A DNA stretch of 13,525 nt from an uncultured Lachnospiraceae bacterium (lineage in GTDB: Bacteria; Bacillota_A; Clostridia; Lachnospirales; Lachnospiraceae): contig CAMWWF010000040.1 of assembly GCA_947177885.1 (NCBI GenBank), positions 1 to 13,525 of the forward strand. Reading direction: 5' to 3'. The notes under the pieces are model-generated. The model searched no databases and had not been told where the DNA came from. It saw nothing but the letters and a program-made list of their open reading frames with translations. Shown one piece after another: positions 7,003 through 13,520 of this stretch (within the stretch, counting starts at the first letter, position 1; each line of letters starts with the position of its first letter). The position numbers and the translations under genes are program-made.

Positions 7003-8184
7003 ATGATTTATATGGATAATGCGGCAACCACCAGGACCGCACCGGAAGTAGTGCAGGCGATGCTTCCGTACTTCTCGGAGAACTATGGGAATCCCAGCGC
7101 CATTTATTCCCCGGGGTCTGCAAATAAGAAGGCGATCAATGAAGCCCGCAGGACGATCGCGGCGGTCCTGGGTGCAAAGCAGGAGGAGATCTATTTCACG
7201 GCGGGCGGTTCGGAGGCTGATAACTGGGCGCTGAAGTCTGTTGCGGAAGCGTATGGAGATAATGGAAAGCATATCATCACCACCGGGATTGAGCATCATG
7301 CCATTCTCCATACCTGTGAATATCTGGAAAAGCAGGGCTTTGAAGTGACTTATCTGGGAGTGGATCAGGATGGGCTGGTGGATCCCGATGAGCTGAGGGC
7401 GGCCATCCGGCCGGACACGATCCTGATCAGTGTCATGTTCGCCAACAATGAGATCGGCACTTTGGAACCCATAGGAGAGATCGGCGCCATTGCCAGGGAG
7501 CATGGAATCCTGTTCCACACGGATGCGGTGCAGGCTTTTGGTCATGTGCCGATTGACGTGGAGGCGCTTTCGGTGGATATGCTCAGCGCCAGCGCCCATA
7601 AGTTCAACGGGCCGAAAGGGGTGGGTTTTCTGTACATTCGGACGGGGGTGAAGATCCGTTCCTTCCTGCATGGCGGTGCACAGGAGAGGAACCTCAGAGC
7701 GGGAACGGAGAATGTGCCGGGAATAGCAGGCATGGCAGCGGCAGCAGCAAGGGCGGCAAAGACCATGGAGGAAAGGGCAGCGCATGAGACGGCGGTCAGG
7801 GATCATCTCATAGGAAGAATTGAAACAGAAATCCCGTACTGCCGCTTAAACGGCCACAGGACAAAGCGGCTTCCCGGCAATGTGAATTTTTCGTTTCTGT
7901 TCATAGAGGGGGAATCCGTGCTGATCATGCTGGATATGAAAGGAATCTGCGGCTCCAGTGGTTCCGCCTGTACCTCCGGAGCGCTGGATCCCTCCCATGT
8001 GCTTCTGGCCATCGGCCTGAAACACGAGGAAGCGCACGGCTCCCTGAGACTGTCCTTATCCGAAGAGAATACCATGGAGGAAGCGGATATTGTGGTGGAG
8101 GAATTAAAAGGGATTGTGGCGAAACTGAGGAATATGTCGCCTTTGTATGAGGATTTTACGAAAAGAAAAAATTTTTCCGAGTAA
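7003..8184 (+). CDS. nifS: Cysteine desulfurase, NifS/IscS family
   Basis: This 393-residue class V aminotransferase-fold enzyme removes sulfur from cysteine, using PLP, and passes it as a persulfide to scaffolds and tRNA thiolases. Visible motifs: MDNAATT at the N-terminus, HH at 98-99, NNEIGT (148-153), HTDAVQ with Asp174, and the PLP lysine in SASAHKFNGPKG (Lys200). The persulfide cysteine lies in the loop GSSGSACTSG (Cys323). Length and motif order fit NifS-type (group I) enzymes. GGAGG sits 7 nt before the ATG. NifU follows after a 215-nt gap and MnmA lies further downstream, both natural sulfur partners. The gap 8185-8399 has no terminator and no convincing gene. The nifS symbol is by family; IscS is an equally valid name. 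Confidence 0.95.
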   Translation: MIYMDNAATTRTAPEVVQAMLPYFSENYGNPSAIYSPGSANKKAINEARRTIAAVLGAKQEEIYFTAGGSEADNWALKSVAEAYGDNGKHIITTGIEHHAILHTCEYLEKQGFEVTYLGVDQDGLVDPDELRAAIRPDTILISVMFANNEIGTLEPIGEIGAIAREHGILFHTDAVQAFGHVPIDVEALSVDMLSASAHKFNGPKGVGFLYIRTGVKIRSFLHGGAQERNLRAGTENVPGIAGMAAAAARAAKTMEERAAHETAVRDHLIGRIETEIPYCRLNGHRTKRLPGNVNFSFLFIEGESVLIMLDMKGICGSSGSACTSGALDPSHVLLAIGLKHEEAHGSLRLSLSEENTMEEADIVVEELKGIVAKLRNMSPLYEDFTKRKNFSE

Positions 8185-8399
8185 GTTCTTTCTTGTGTGC
8201 GTTCACTGGCTATGCATTTGATCCGGCAGATGTCATCCACAGCAATTAAATAGCCGCGCGGAAGCCTGACAGGCGACATGTGGTTTTTGACAGAAATGTG
8301 GTTGAAAAAGCGGGGAACCGGCAAATTGATTTCCGGGAAGAATCATAAGAAGGCAGACGGGGATTTGGAGATTGTATTTAAACAGACAGGAGGCAGCAT

Positions 8400-8827
8400 A
8401 TGTACAGTGAAAAAGTGATGGATCATTTTCAGAATCCCAGAAATGTGGGGAGATAGAGAATGCAAGCGGTGTAGGGACCGTGGGAAATGCCGTGTGCGGC
8501 GATATTATGAGGATATTTCTGAACATAGATGACAAGGGCATCATTCGGGAGGCAAAGTTCAAAACCTTTGGCTGCGGTGCCGCAGTTGCCACCAGCTCCA
8601 TGGCTACGGAACTGGTGAAAGGGAAAAGTGTTCAGGAGGCGTTGCAGGTGACGAACAAGGCGGTGATGGAAGCCCTGGACGGCTTACCCCCTGTGAAGGT
8701 GCACTGTTCTCTGCTGGCGGAAGAGGCCATTCATGCGGCTCTCTGGAATTACGCGGAGAAAAAGGGGATTGCTATTGAAGGGCTGGAAAAACCGAAGGAG
8801 GACATTCATGAAGTCTGTCGTTCCTGA
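8400..8827 (+). pseudogene. nifU: NifU/IscU-type Fe-S cluster scaffold, broken by a one-base frameshift
   Basis: The gene starts at ATG 8400, 7 nt after a strong AGGAGG, and reads MYSEKVMDHFQNPRNVG. It then hits TAG at 8454-8456. The rest continues in another frame (EIENASGVGTVGNAVCGD...) to TGA at 8825-8827. Adding one G to the GGGG run at 8447-8450 restores an uninterrupted 142-residue IscU-like protein. The restored protein has the three cluster cysteines and the conserved Asp: AVCGD (Cys33, Asp35), FGCGAA (Cys59) and VHCSLLAEEA (Cys103). NifU assembles Fe-S clusters with sulfur from NifS, encoded just upstream. The break lies in a homopolymer, so a sequencing or assembly error is as likely as a true mutation. 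Translation from the internal ATG at 8480 would lose Cys33's upstream context but keep the C-terminal part. Confidence 0.9.
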
Positions 8828-8936
8828 TCTTGCCGAAAGTGTTGCTCGCGCTGCCGCGGATGAACGGCAGCCGGGAGAGCGGCTTTGGGCTGTTGCCGTA
8901 TTTTTTGGTGGAAAAACGGCGGGAAATGGGGTATAA
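8808..8936 (+). CDS. Possible 42-residue small protein overlapping the nifU end
   Basis: An ATG at 8808 with AAGGAG 7 nt upstream opens a 42-codon frame (MKSVVPDLAESVARAAADER ...) that ends at TAA 8934-8936. It overlaps the last 20 nt of nifU in another frame, an arrangement compatible with translational coupling. I recognise no family. It may be chance, because the stop overlaps the likely -10 box of the next gene. Confidence 0.25.
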   Translation: MKSVVPDLAESVARAAADERQPGERLWAVAVFFGGKTAGNGV

Positions 8937-8937
8937 T
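8909..8937 (+). promoter_or_regulatory. Probable sigma-A-type promoter of the HD-GYP gene
   Basis: A perfect TATAAT (8932-8937) is preceded at 17 nt by TGGAAA (8909-8914), which matches TTGACA at 4 of 6 positions. Transcription would start near 8944, about 48 nt before the GTG start at 8992. Confidence 0.5.
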
Positions 8938-8991
8938 GAATAAAGTAATAGAGCGGATTGCGATCTGATGTAGGATTAGTGGTGGATAAAA

Positions 8992-10086
8992 GTGGTTAGA
9001 CGAAGATACACGAGCACAAGATTATTGGATGAAGGCATGATGATCGATCAGGCGATAGTTGACCGGACCGGTCGCATTTTGATCGCGAGGAAAACCGTTT
9101 TGGATCGTTTCCTGATCGACGCCCTGCGCAAAATGGGTGTGCCCGGCGTGTATATCAGAGAGGGGGAGGAAGATCCCGACGAGGATATCGAGGTGGCTCC
9201 CGAGACGCTGGAGACGATCGCAAAGCTGAAGGTCGCGGACCGGGCCAGGGTCATTTTGTCGGACAGCGTGAAGCAGCGGGTATCCCAGGGAATCCAGTTC
9301 CTGTACAGCGATACAAAGGCGTCCGATTTTGCCAACACGGCCAATAATATCACGCACAGTCTGATGCAGGCGATCTCGGAGAATGATGCCGTTGCCATGA
9401 ATATCGATGCCCTGAAGATCAGTGACGAGTATACGTTTAAGCACAGTGTGGATGTGGCCACCATGGCTATGATCATTGCCAGAAAGAGCGGGATGTCGGA
9501 TAAGGATGTCTATCAGATCGGCGTGTCAGGTCTGCTGCATGATGTGGGAAAATCCCAGGTTCCCAATGAGATACTGAACAAGGCCGGTAAGCTCACAGAG
9601 GATGAATTTACTGTCATGAAGAATCATTCTCTCATGGGTTATAATATCTTAAAAGAAAAGATCGAGATACCGGACGAGATCGTGGCGGGGGTATTGCAGC
9701 ACCATGAAAAGATCAACGGAAAGGGGTATCCCCTGAAGCTGTCCGGCAGACAGATCTCTTCCTATGCAAGGGTATTGTCCGTGGCCGATATCTATGATGC
9801 TCTTGTGACGGAGAGACCTTACAAGAAGGGCTTTTCCGCGCATGACGCGTTGGAGATGATCATGGCCATGACGGATGAACTGGATGTGGATTTTATGCGC
9901 AGTTTTATTGACACCGTCATTCTGTATCCGGTGGACAGTTCGGTGACCCTGAGCAACGGAGAGCGGGCAAGAGTGGTCATGAATACGCCGCACTATCCCA
10001 TGAGACCCAAAGTGGTAGGTTTAAAAAGCGGAAAGGTGTATGATCTTGCAAATGACCTCAATTGTGCAAGTATTATCATTGAGTAA
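8992..10086 (+). CDS. HD-GYP domain protein (putative cyclic-dinucleotide phosphodiesterase)
   Basis: This 364-residue protein has an HD-GYP domain from about residue 145. The metal-ligand series is present: His151 (FKHSVDVA), HD at 183-184 (LLHDVGK), His212 (NHSLMGYNIL), HH at 237-238 and the signature INGKGYP (241-247), then SVADIYDALVTERPYK (263-278). HD-GYP enzymes typically hydrolyse cyclic di-GMP or related dinucleotides. The first about 60 residues form a small beta/alpha module (LLDEGMMIDQAIVDRTGRIL ... GVPGVYIREGEE) often seen before HD-GYP domains in Clostridia. No receiver, PAS or membrane segment is seen, so it is cytoplasmic and its input is unknown. The start is GTG at 8992 with a weak GGTGG about 8 nt upstream; no in-frame ATG fits better. 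Confidence 0.92.
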   Translation: MVRRRYTSTRLLDEGMMIDQAIVDRTGRILIARKTVLDRFLIDALRKMGVPGVYIREGEEDPDEDIEVAPETLETIAKLKVADRARVILSDSVKQRVSQGIQFLYSDTKASDFANTANNITHSLMQAISENDAVAMNIDALKISDEYTFKHSVDVATMAMIIARKSGMSDKDVYQIGVSGLLHDVGKSQVPNEILNKAGKLTEDEFTVMKNHSLMGYNILKEKIEIPDEIVAGVLQHHEKINGKGYPLKLSGRQISSYARVLSVADIYDALVTERPYKKGFSAHDALEMIMAMTDELDVDFMRSFIDTVILYPVDSSVTLSNGERARVVMNTPHYPMRPKVVGLKSGKVYDLANDLNCASIIIE

Positions 10087-10088
10087 GT

Positions 10089-10271
10089 ATGGGGAAATTT
10101 TTTCAGGCCTCCTGTGGAGCGATAACGGCGTGCGGGGGGCTTCTTTTATGGGATCATTTCAGAGCCGGGACGGATCCGGTGGAAAGCGGAGGGGCATTGG
10201 AACAGGGACTGTGGGAACAAATTCTGCAGGCGGAGCTATCTCTAACAGGAGGAGAGGCAACTGTTCAGTGA
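10089..10271 (+). CDS. Possible 60-residue small protein after the HD-GYP gene
   Basis: An ATG two bases after the HD-GYP stop opens 60 codons ending at TGA 10269-10271. The N-terminus is basic then hydrophobic (MGKFFQASCGAITACGGLLL), like a short membrane or export segment; the remainder is polar and acidic. There is no ribosome site, so translation would depend on reinitiation from the gene before it. I recognise no family. Its last 11 bases lie in the left arm of the inverted repeat starting at 10259. Confidence 0.3.
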   Translation: MGKFFQASCGAITACGGLLLWDHFRAGTDPVESGGALEQGLWEQILQAELSLTGGEATVQ

Positions 10272-10394
10272 TCCGTCTGAACGGTTACGCTGATGCACAC
10301 TGCGCTGGCAAGCCTCGCAAAATTGCATGGAAATGTTGTCCCAAGGACACATTGCATTATTGACTTTGCGGGAGGGGCTGACTGAACAGTTACG
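10259..10394. repeat. Repeat-bounded, hairpin-forming element before mnmA
   Basis: AACTGTTCAGT (10259-10269) is a perfect inverted match to ACTGAACAGTT (10381-10391). CTGAACGGTTACG (10277-10289) and CTGAACAGTTACG (10382-10394) are direct repeats differing at one base. Between them an imperfect hairpin runs from CGCAAA (10316-10321) to TTTGCG (10365-10370), with an inner stem AATGT-T-GTCC / GGAC-ACATT around a CAA loop. No T tract follows, so it is not a simple terminator. The form suggests a small intergenic repeat or MITE-like unit, or a structured leader of mnmA. The 10087-10406 gap holds this and one doubtful small reading frame. Confidence 0.5.
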
Positions 10395-10406
10395 AGGAGA
10401 GATCAG

Positions 10407-11492
10407 ATGAAAAAGAAGGTTGTGGTAGGAATGTCAGGCGGGGTGGATTCCTCGGTGGCGGCATATCTGCTGAAAGAGCAGGGATATGATGTGCTGGGTG
10501 TGACCATGCAGATCCGGCAGGATGAGGAGGAGACCGGAGGGACAAACGGCGGATGCTGCGGACTGTCGGCGGTTGAGGATGCCCGGCGGGTGGCGGAGCA
10601 GCTGGAGATACCTTATTATGTGATGAACTTTAAACAGGAATTTCAGAGCTGTGTGGTGGATTATTTTGTGGAGGAATACCTGAGGGGGCGTACTCCTAAC
10701 CCCTGTATTGCCTGCAACCGGTATGTGAAGTGGGAGGCTCTTTTGCAGCGCTGCCTTGGGATCGGAGCGGATTACATAGCCACCGGACATTACGCCAGGA
10801 TCGACAGACTGCCTGCCGGCAGGTTTGCCGTCCGAAATTCTGTCACCGCGGCGAAAGACCAGACCTATGCTTTGTACAATCTGACGCAGGAGCAGCTGGC
10901 GCACACCCTGATGCCCATAGGCAGCTATACCAAAGAAAAGATCAGGGAGATCGCGGAAGCCGCAGGGCTGCCCGTGGCCCATAAGCCGGACAGTCAGGAA
11001 ATCTGCTTCATACCGGATGACGATTATGCGGGATTTATCGACAGAGCCGCAGGAACGCGGGTGCCGGGGCCGGGAAAGTTCGTGGACAGGGACGGCAGGG
11101 TGCTGGGAGTTCACAGGGGGATCACCCATTATACGATCGGGCAGCGGCGGGGGCTGGGCCTTCCCATGGGGGAGCGTGTGTTCGTGACACAGATCCGTCC
11201 TGAGACCAATGAGGTGGTCATCGGGAGCAACGATGATATTATGACTCGCACGGTGGTCTGTGACAGAGTGAACTATATGGCGGTGGAGGATCTGACGTCT
11301 CCAGTCAGAGTACTGGCCAAAATACGCTATAACCATAAGGGGGAATATGGACAGATCGAGAAGTTTCCCGACGGCAGGGTTCTGTGCACCTTTGAACGGC
11401 CGGTGAGGGCGGCGACGGCGGGGCAGGCGATCGTATTCTATGACGGCGAATATGTGCTGGGAGGAGGAACCATCTCAGGCGTGGAAGCATAA
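10407..11492 (+). CDS. mnmA: tRNA-specific 2-thiouridylase MnmA
   Basis: This 361-residue enzyme adenylates and thiolates C2 of uridine 34 in Lys, Glu and Gln tRNAs. The ATP-binding PP-loop SGGVDSS is at residues 10-16. The two catalytic cysteines are Cys103 (in NPCIACN) and Cys200 (in DSQEICFIPD), matching Cys102 and Cys199 of the E. coli enzyme. Conserved ATGHYARI (125-132) and HYTIGQRRGLG follow, then the C-terminal beta-barrel. Length is normal for the family. GAGGAG lies about 8 nt before the ATG. Sulfur would come from the NifS-type desulfurase upstream, and the two genes are neighbours in many Clostridia. Cys50-Cys51 (GGCCG) is an extra pair in the N-terminal domain. Confidence 0.97.
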   Translation: MKKKVVVGMSGGVDSSVAAYLLKEQGYDVLGVTMQIRQDEEETGGTNGGCCGLSAVEDARRVAEQLEIPYYVMNFKQEFQSCVVDYFVEEYLRGRTPNPCIACNRYVKWEALLQRCLGIGADYIATGHYARIDRLPAGRFAVRNSVTAAKDQTYALYNLTQEQLAHTLMPIGSYTKEKIREIAEAAGLPVAHKPDSQEICFIPDDDYAGFIDRAAGTRVPGPGKFVDRDGRVLGVHRGITHYTIGQRRGLGLPMGERVFVTQIRPETNEVVIGSNDDIMTRTVVCDRVNYMAVEDLTSPVRVLAKIRYNHKGEYGQIEKFPDGRVLCTFERPVRAATAGQAIVFYDGEYVLGGGTISGVEA

Positions 11493-11538
11493 TGTAGTGT
11501 GAGAGCAGCCTGCATACAGGTATTTATAGGAGTAATGC

Positions 11539-12066
11539 ATGGACTTTAATTTTGGAAGACCCGGATTCAGAAGGAGCCGGTTTGAGTCGGTGACGGGAAC
11601 TATTGTGGATATGGTTCCCACCAGAATCGGAAACCGGCGTGCCAACGGATGCATGATATTTGTGACAATGGAGGATATGAATGAAAATACGGTGAACTTT
11701 GTGATGACGCCGGCCACCTTTGTGGTGGGTTTCGAGACATTGTCTGTGGGGATGAATGCGTCCTTCTGGTATGCGGCGGATGCCCCGGCGCCGCTGATCT
11801 ACCCTCCCCAGTATAATGCGGTGGCGGCGGCACAGACCAGAAACGGACAGTTTGTGGATGTGGGATTCTACGATATGTCGCTGGTGAATGACAGTCGGAC
11901 GCTGCAGCTGAACATGGATGGTTCTGTGGATGTCAGGACCACCAACAACCAGTATTTCCAGGGCAGCCCTGCCAATCATGATCTGGTGGTGGTATACAGC
12001 TCTTCCACCAGGAGCATTCCTGCCCAGACTACGCCGAAGAAGGTGTATGTGCTGTGCGATCAGTAG
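11539..12066 (+). CDS. Uncharacterised 175-residue beta-rich protein
   Basis: I do not recognise this family. The ATG at 11539 has AGGAG about 8 nt upstream, and the gene begins 46 nt after mnmA with no terminator, so cotranscription is possible. The protein starts with a basic stretch (FGRPGFRRSRFES), then alternates hydrophobic residues in short strands (VTGTIVDMVPT, GCMIFVTMED, TVNFVMTPATFVVG, DLVVVYSS), suggesting a beta-barrel or OB-like fold. A proline/tyrosine-rich middle (DAPAPLIYPPQYN) splits two halves. No signal peptide, membrane helix or catalytic motif is evident. Clear codon structure and a good ribosome site make it a real gene. The ferritin-like gene follows 175 nt later. Confidence 0.75.
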   Translation: MDFNFGRPGFRRSRFESVTGTIVDMVPTRIGNRRANGCMIFVTMEDMNENTVNFVMTPATFVVGFETLSVGMNASFWYAADAPAPLIYPPQYNAVAAAQTRNGQFVDVGFYDMSLVNDSRTLQLNMDGSVDVRTTNNQYFQGSPANHDLVVVYSSSTRSIPAQTTPKKVYVLCDQ

Positions 12067-12090
12067 GTGTCCGCCGGCCGGCAGGCTGAT

Positions 12091-12110
12091 CGCAGGACTG
12101 GCATCCTGCG
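12091..12110. other. Hairpin without T tract after the 175-residue protein gene
   Basis: CGCAGGA (12091-12097) pairs with TCCTGCG (12104-12110) around a 6-nt loop, 25 nt after the stop at 12066. No T run follows, so it is at best a weak terminator or an mRNA-stabilising stem. The rest of 12067-12241 shows no gene. Confidence 0.35.
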
Positions 12111-12241
12111 GATGAAGTCAGACGTATCTGCGGGACAACTGTGATATGGATATCGGAGTTATTACAGGCGTCAAACGGGAAAAGGAATCATAAATCACCG
12201 GATCCTTAATATATTGTTGTAAGGAAATGTAAGAAGGTATA

Positions 12242-12808
12242 ATGATTCAAATGGAAAACAAAATGAATCCGCTCGTCAATAATTGCAGTATGGCGGGAAT
12301 AAAGCCTGCGATGCTGGAATTCCCCTATCCGCCCATACAGGTAAAGTGCAGGAATCTGAGCTACGCGGATCTGCTCAGTGTGGACTACTGTGGTTCGGTG
12401 TCGGAGTTTTCAGCGCTTACACAATACATCAACAATGAAAGCAGGCTGTCATGGAAGCGTTGCCGTTACGCCCGAATGCTGCTGGAAATTGCGGTGGCGG
12501 AGATGATACATTTACAGAAGCTTGGAGAATTGATCTTTCTGCTGGGCGGAGAGGTGGATTACGGGGCAAGGTATCAGAACGGAAGGAACTGTCTGTGGAC
12601 ACCGGAGTACCTGACGCTTCCCGACCAGGTGGACCAGATGTTACATGCGGATATAGAGGGGGAGAGAGCCGCCATTAAGCAGTATCGGATGCATATCGGC
12701 AAGATGGACGACGAGTATGTGAATGCCGTGCTGCAGAGGATTATAAAGGATGAGGAATATCACATCCTGCTTTTACAGTCTCTTTTGGATGAAGTGAATA
12801 CCGAGTGA
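12242..12808 (+). CDS. Ferritin-like di-metal four-helix protein
   Basis: This 188-residue protein has the ferritin/rubrerythrin-like ligand pattern across four helices. Glu55 is in SEFSALTQYINNE, Glu87-x2-His90 in AVAEMIHLQKLGEL, Glu139 or Glu141 in DIEGERAAIKQY, and Glu171-x2-His174 in KDEEYHILLLQ. The spacings (32 residues between Glu55 and Glu87, and 32 between Glu139 and Glu171) fit a di-iron or di-manganese site. Related short proteins are often annotated as ferritin-like or manganese-catalase-like; the reaction here is unknown. The N-terminal 40 residues are a Pro/Asn-rich extension. The ATG at 12242 follows AGAAGG by about 5 nt; ATGs at 12251 and 12263 are less well placed. A spore-coat or peroxide-defence role is speculation. 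Confidence 0.82.
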   Translation: MIQMENKMNPLVNNCSMAGIKPAMLEFPYPPIQVKCRNLSYADLLSVDYCGSVSEFSALTQYINNESRLSWKRCRYARMLLEIAVAEMIHLQKLGELIFLLGGEVDYGARYQNGRNCLWTPEYLTLPDQVDQMLHADIEGERAAIKQYRMHIGKMDDEYVNAVLQRIIKDEEYHILLLQSLLDEVNTE

Positions 12809-13010
12809 ATGTACAGCCGTATTGTTTTCCAGAGTGATGCGGCGCCGGACAACGATCCCAACGTCGGATAATGGTCTGCGGCATCCCGCAAAGTGTGACG
12901 CACATCCCGGGGATCTGTCTGGTGAAAAAGAGTATGGATGATATATCGTATGGATACAGAGTAGAAAAGAATATTCTGCGAATCAGAAAAACAGATAAAG
13001 CGGGTATCGG
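12809..13010. other. Untranslated stretch after the ferritin-like gene
   Basis: I see no gene with a ribosome site and recognisable product here. Frames on both strands are short and none resembles a known family. It is most simply the 3' untranslated region reaching to the terminator at 13011. Confidence 0.5.
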
Positions 13011-13261
13011 AAAATCCGGATATAGAAGTCTATATTCGGATTTTTTGAGTGTGCTCTGCATACAGGATATAAACTGTTTTGCAGTTCCATGTATCCGGAC
13101 TGACTGATCGGAAGGGTCTGCCCGGTGCTCACAAGTTCATAGCGGGTAATGCGGCTGATATGCGTCATATTCACCAGATAACTCTGAGGGGAACGGGCAA
13201 ATATGCCGGAGGGAAGCTGCTTCTGAAGTTCATTCAGGGAATACCGGAGCCATGCTGTCGG
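12983..13261 (-). pseudogene. Decayed LytTR DNA-binding domain fragment
   Basis: On the minus strand, from about 13252 down to 13060, one frame reads WLRYSLNELQKQLPSG, IFARSPQSYLVNMTHISRIT, RYELVSTGQTLPISQSGYME. This is the second half of a LytTR domain, the DNA-binding end of many response regulators. The usual R-x-H-x-S is changed to R-S-P-Q-S. An in-frame TAG at 13264-13262 cuts it off from any upstream half, and I see no receiver domain in the remaining 260 bases of the window. The 3' end reads into the terminator hairpin before TAA at 12985-12983, so the native stop seems lost. No start codon or ribosome site fits. It is a remnant, not a working regulator. Confidence 0.7.
13011..13046 (+). 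terminator. Strong rho-independent terminator
   Basis: AAAATCCGGATATAG (13011-13025) pairs with CTATATTCGGATTTT (13030-13044) with one G-T pair around an AAGT loop. The run continues as six T in all (13041-13046). It is the likely end of the transcript carrying the ferritin-like gene. Confidence 0.85.
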
Positions 13262-13353
13262 CTATTGCCAATATGATATGGGTGAGGGCGAAGGAGAAGG
13301 GCTTGGAGTCACATATGGACGTTGACCGGAAAATACCTTCACAACTTCCGGAG
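13252..13353 (+). pseudogene. Decayed histidine-kinase fragment (start of ATPase domain)
   Basis: One plus-strand frame reads LSAIANMIWVRAKEKGLESH followed by MDVDRKIPSQLPE. This closely resembles the segment just before the N box of hybrid sensor kinases, of the form NM-x-RAKEKGLE-x3-DVD-x2-(I/L)PS-x-L followed by YGDEVRI. Just after it, another frame gives GGA GAC, consistent with a frameshift near the expected GDE, and no ATP-binding motifs follow. Only about 34 codons are recognisable. It abuts the minus-strand LytTR fragment at about 13250. Confidence 0.55.
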
Positions 13354-13445
13354 ACCGCCTTTAGGAGGAACCGGAAGTGCCGGGGGTATACCAGTGTGCT
13401 GTACCGTTCATATTTTGCTAAATGGCTTGCTTGAATTTCCATCTG

Positions 13446-13520
13446 CCAAGAGCTTTAGCTCTTTGGTGGCCTCACTGAACGATGCCACCGCGTCGCCTCG
13501 TTCAGCCGTCTTGCAGGCTG
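13446..13520. repeat. Cluster of overlapping inverted repeats at the window edge
   Basis: Four hairpins overlap or nest. CCAAGAGC (13446-13453) pairs with GCTCTTTGG (13458-13466) with one bulge. GGTGGC (13465-13470) pairs with GCCACC (13484-13489). CTGAACGA (13475-13482) pairs with TCGTTCAG (13498-13505). CAGCC (13503-13507) pairs with GGCTG (13516-13520). Several cannot form together. The element is cut by the window end, so its type is undecided. Confidence 0.4.

Noticed and set aside
6937..7806. Long minus-strand open frame opposite nifS
   Set aside because: It lies opposite strongly conserved NifS coding sequence and its product resembles no family.
10434..11336. Long minus-strand open frame opposite mnmA
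   Set aside because: It is antisense to conserved MnmA motifs and has no recognisable domain or start signal.
12204..12221. AT-rich half-match (AATATATTGT) to an NrdR box before the ferritin-like gene
   Set aside because: Only one half matches and NrdR sites occur as two spaced boxes; no second box is present and the gene is not a ribonucleotide reductase.
12219..12241. TTGTAA...TATAAT as a promoter of the ferritin-like gene
   Set aside because: The TATAAT overlaps the start codon, so transcription would begin inside the gene; the AGAAGG there fits better as a ribosome site.
11510..13068. CTGCATACAGG occurring twice (about 11511 and 13057)
   Set aside because: Eleven bases with nothing similar around them is compatible with chance.
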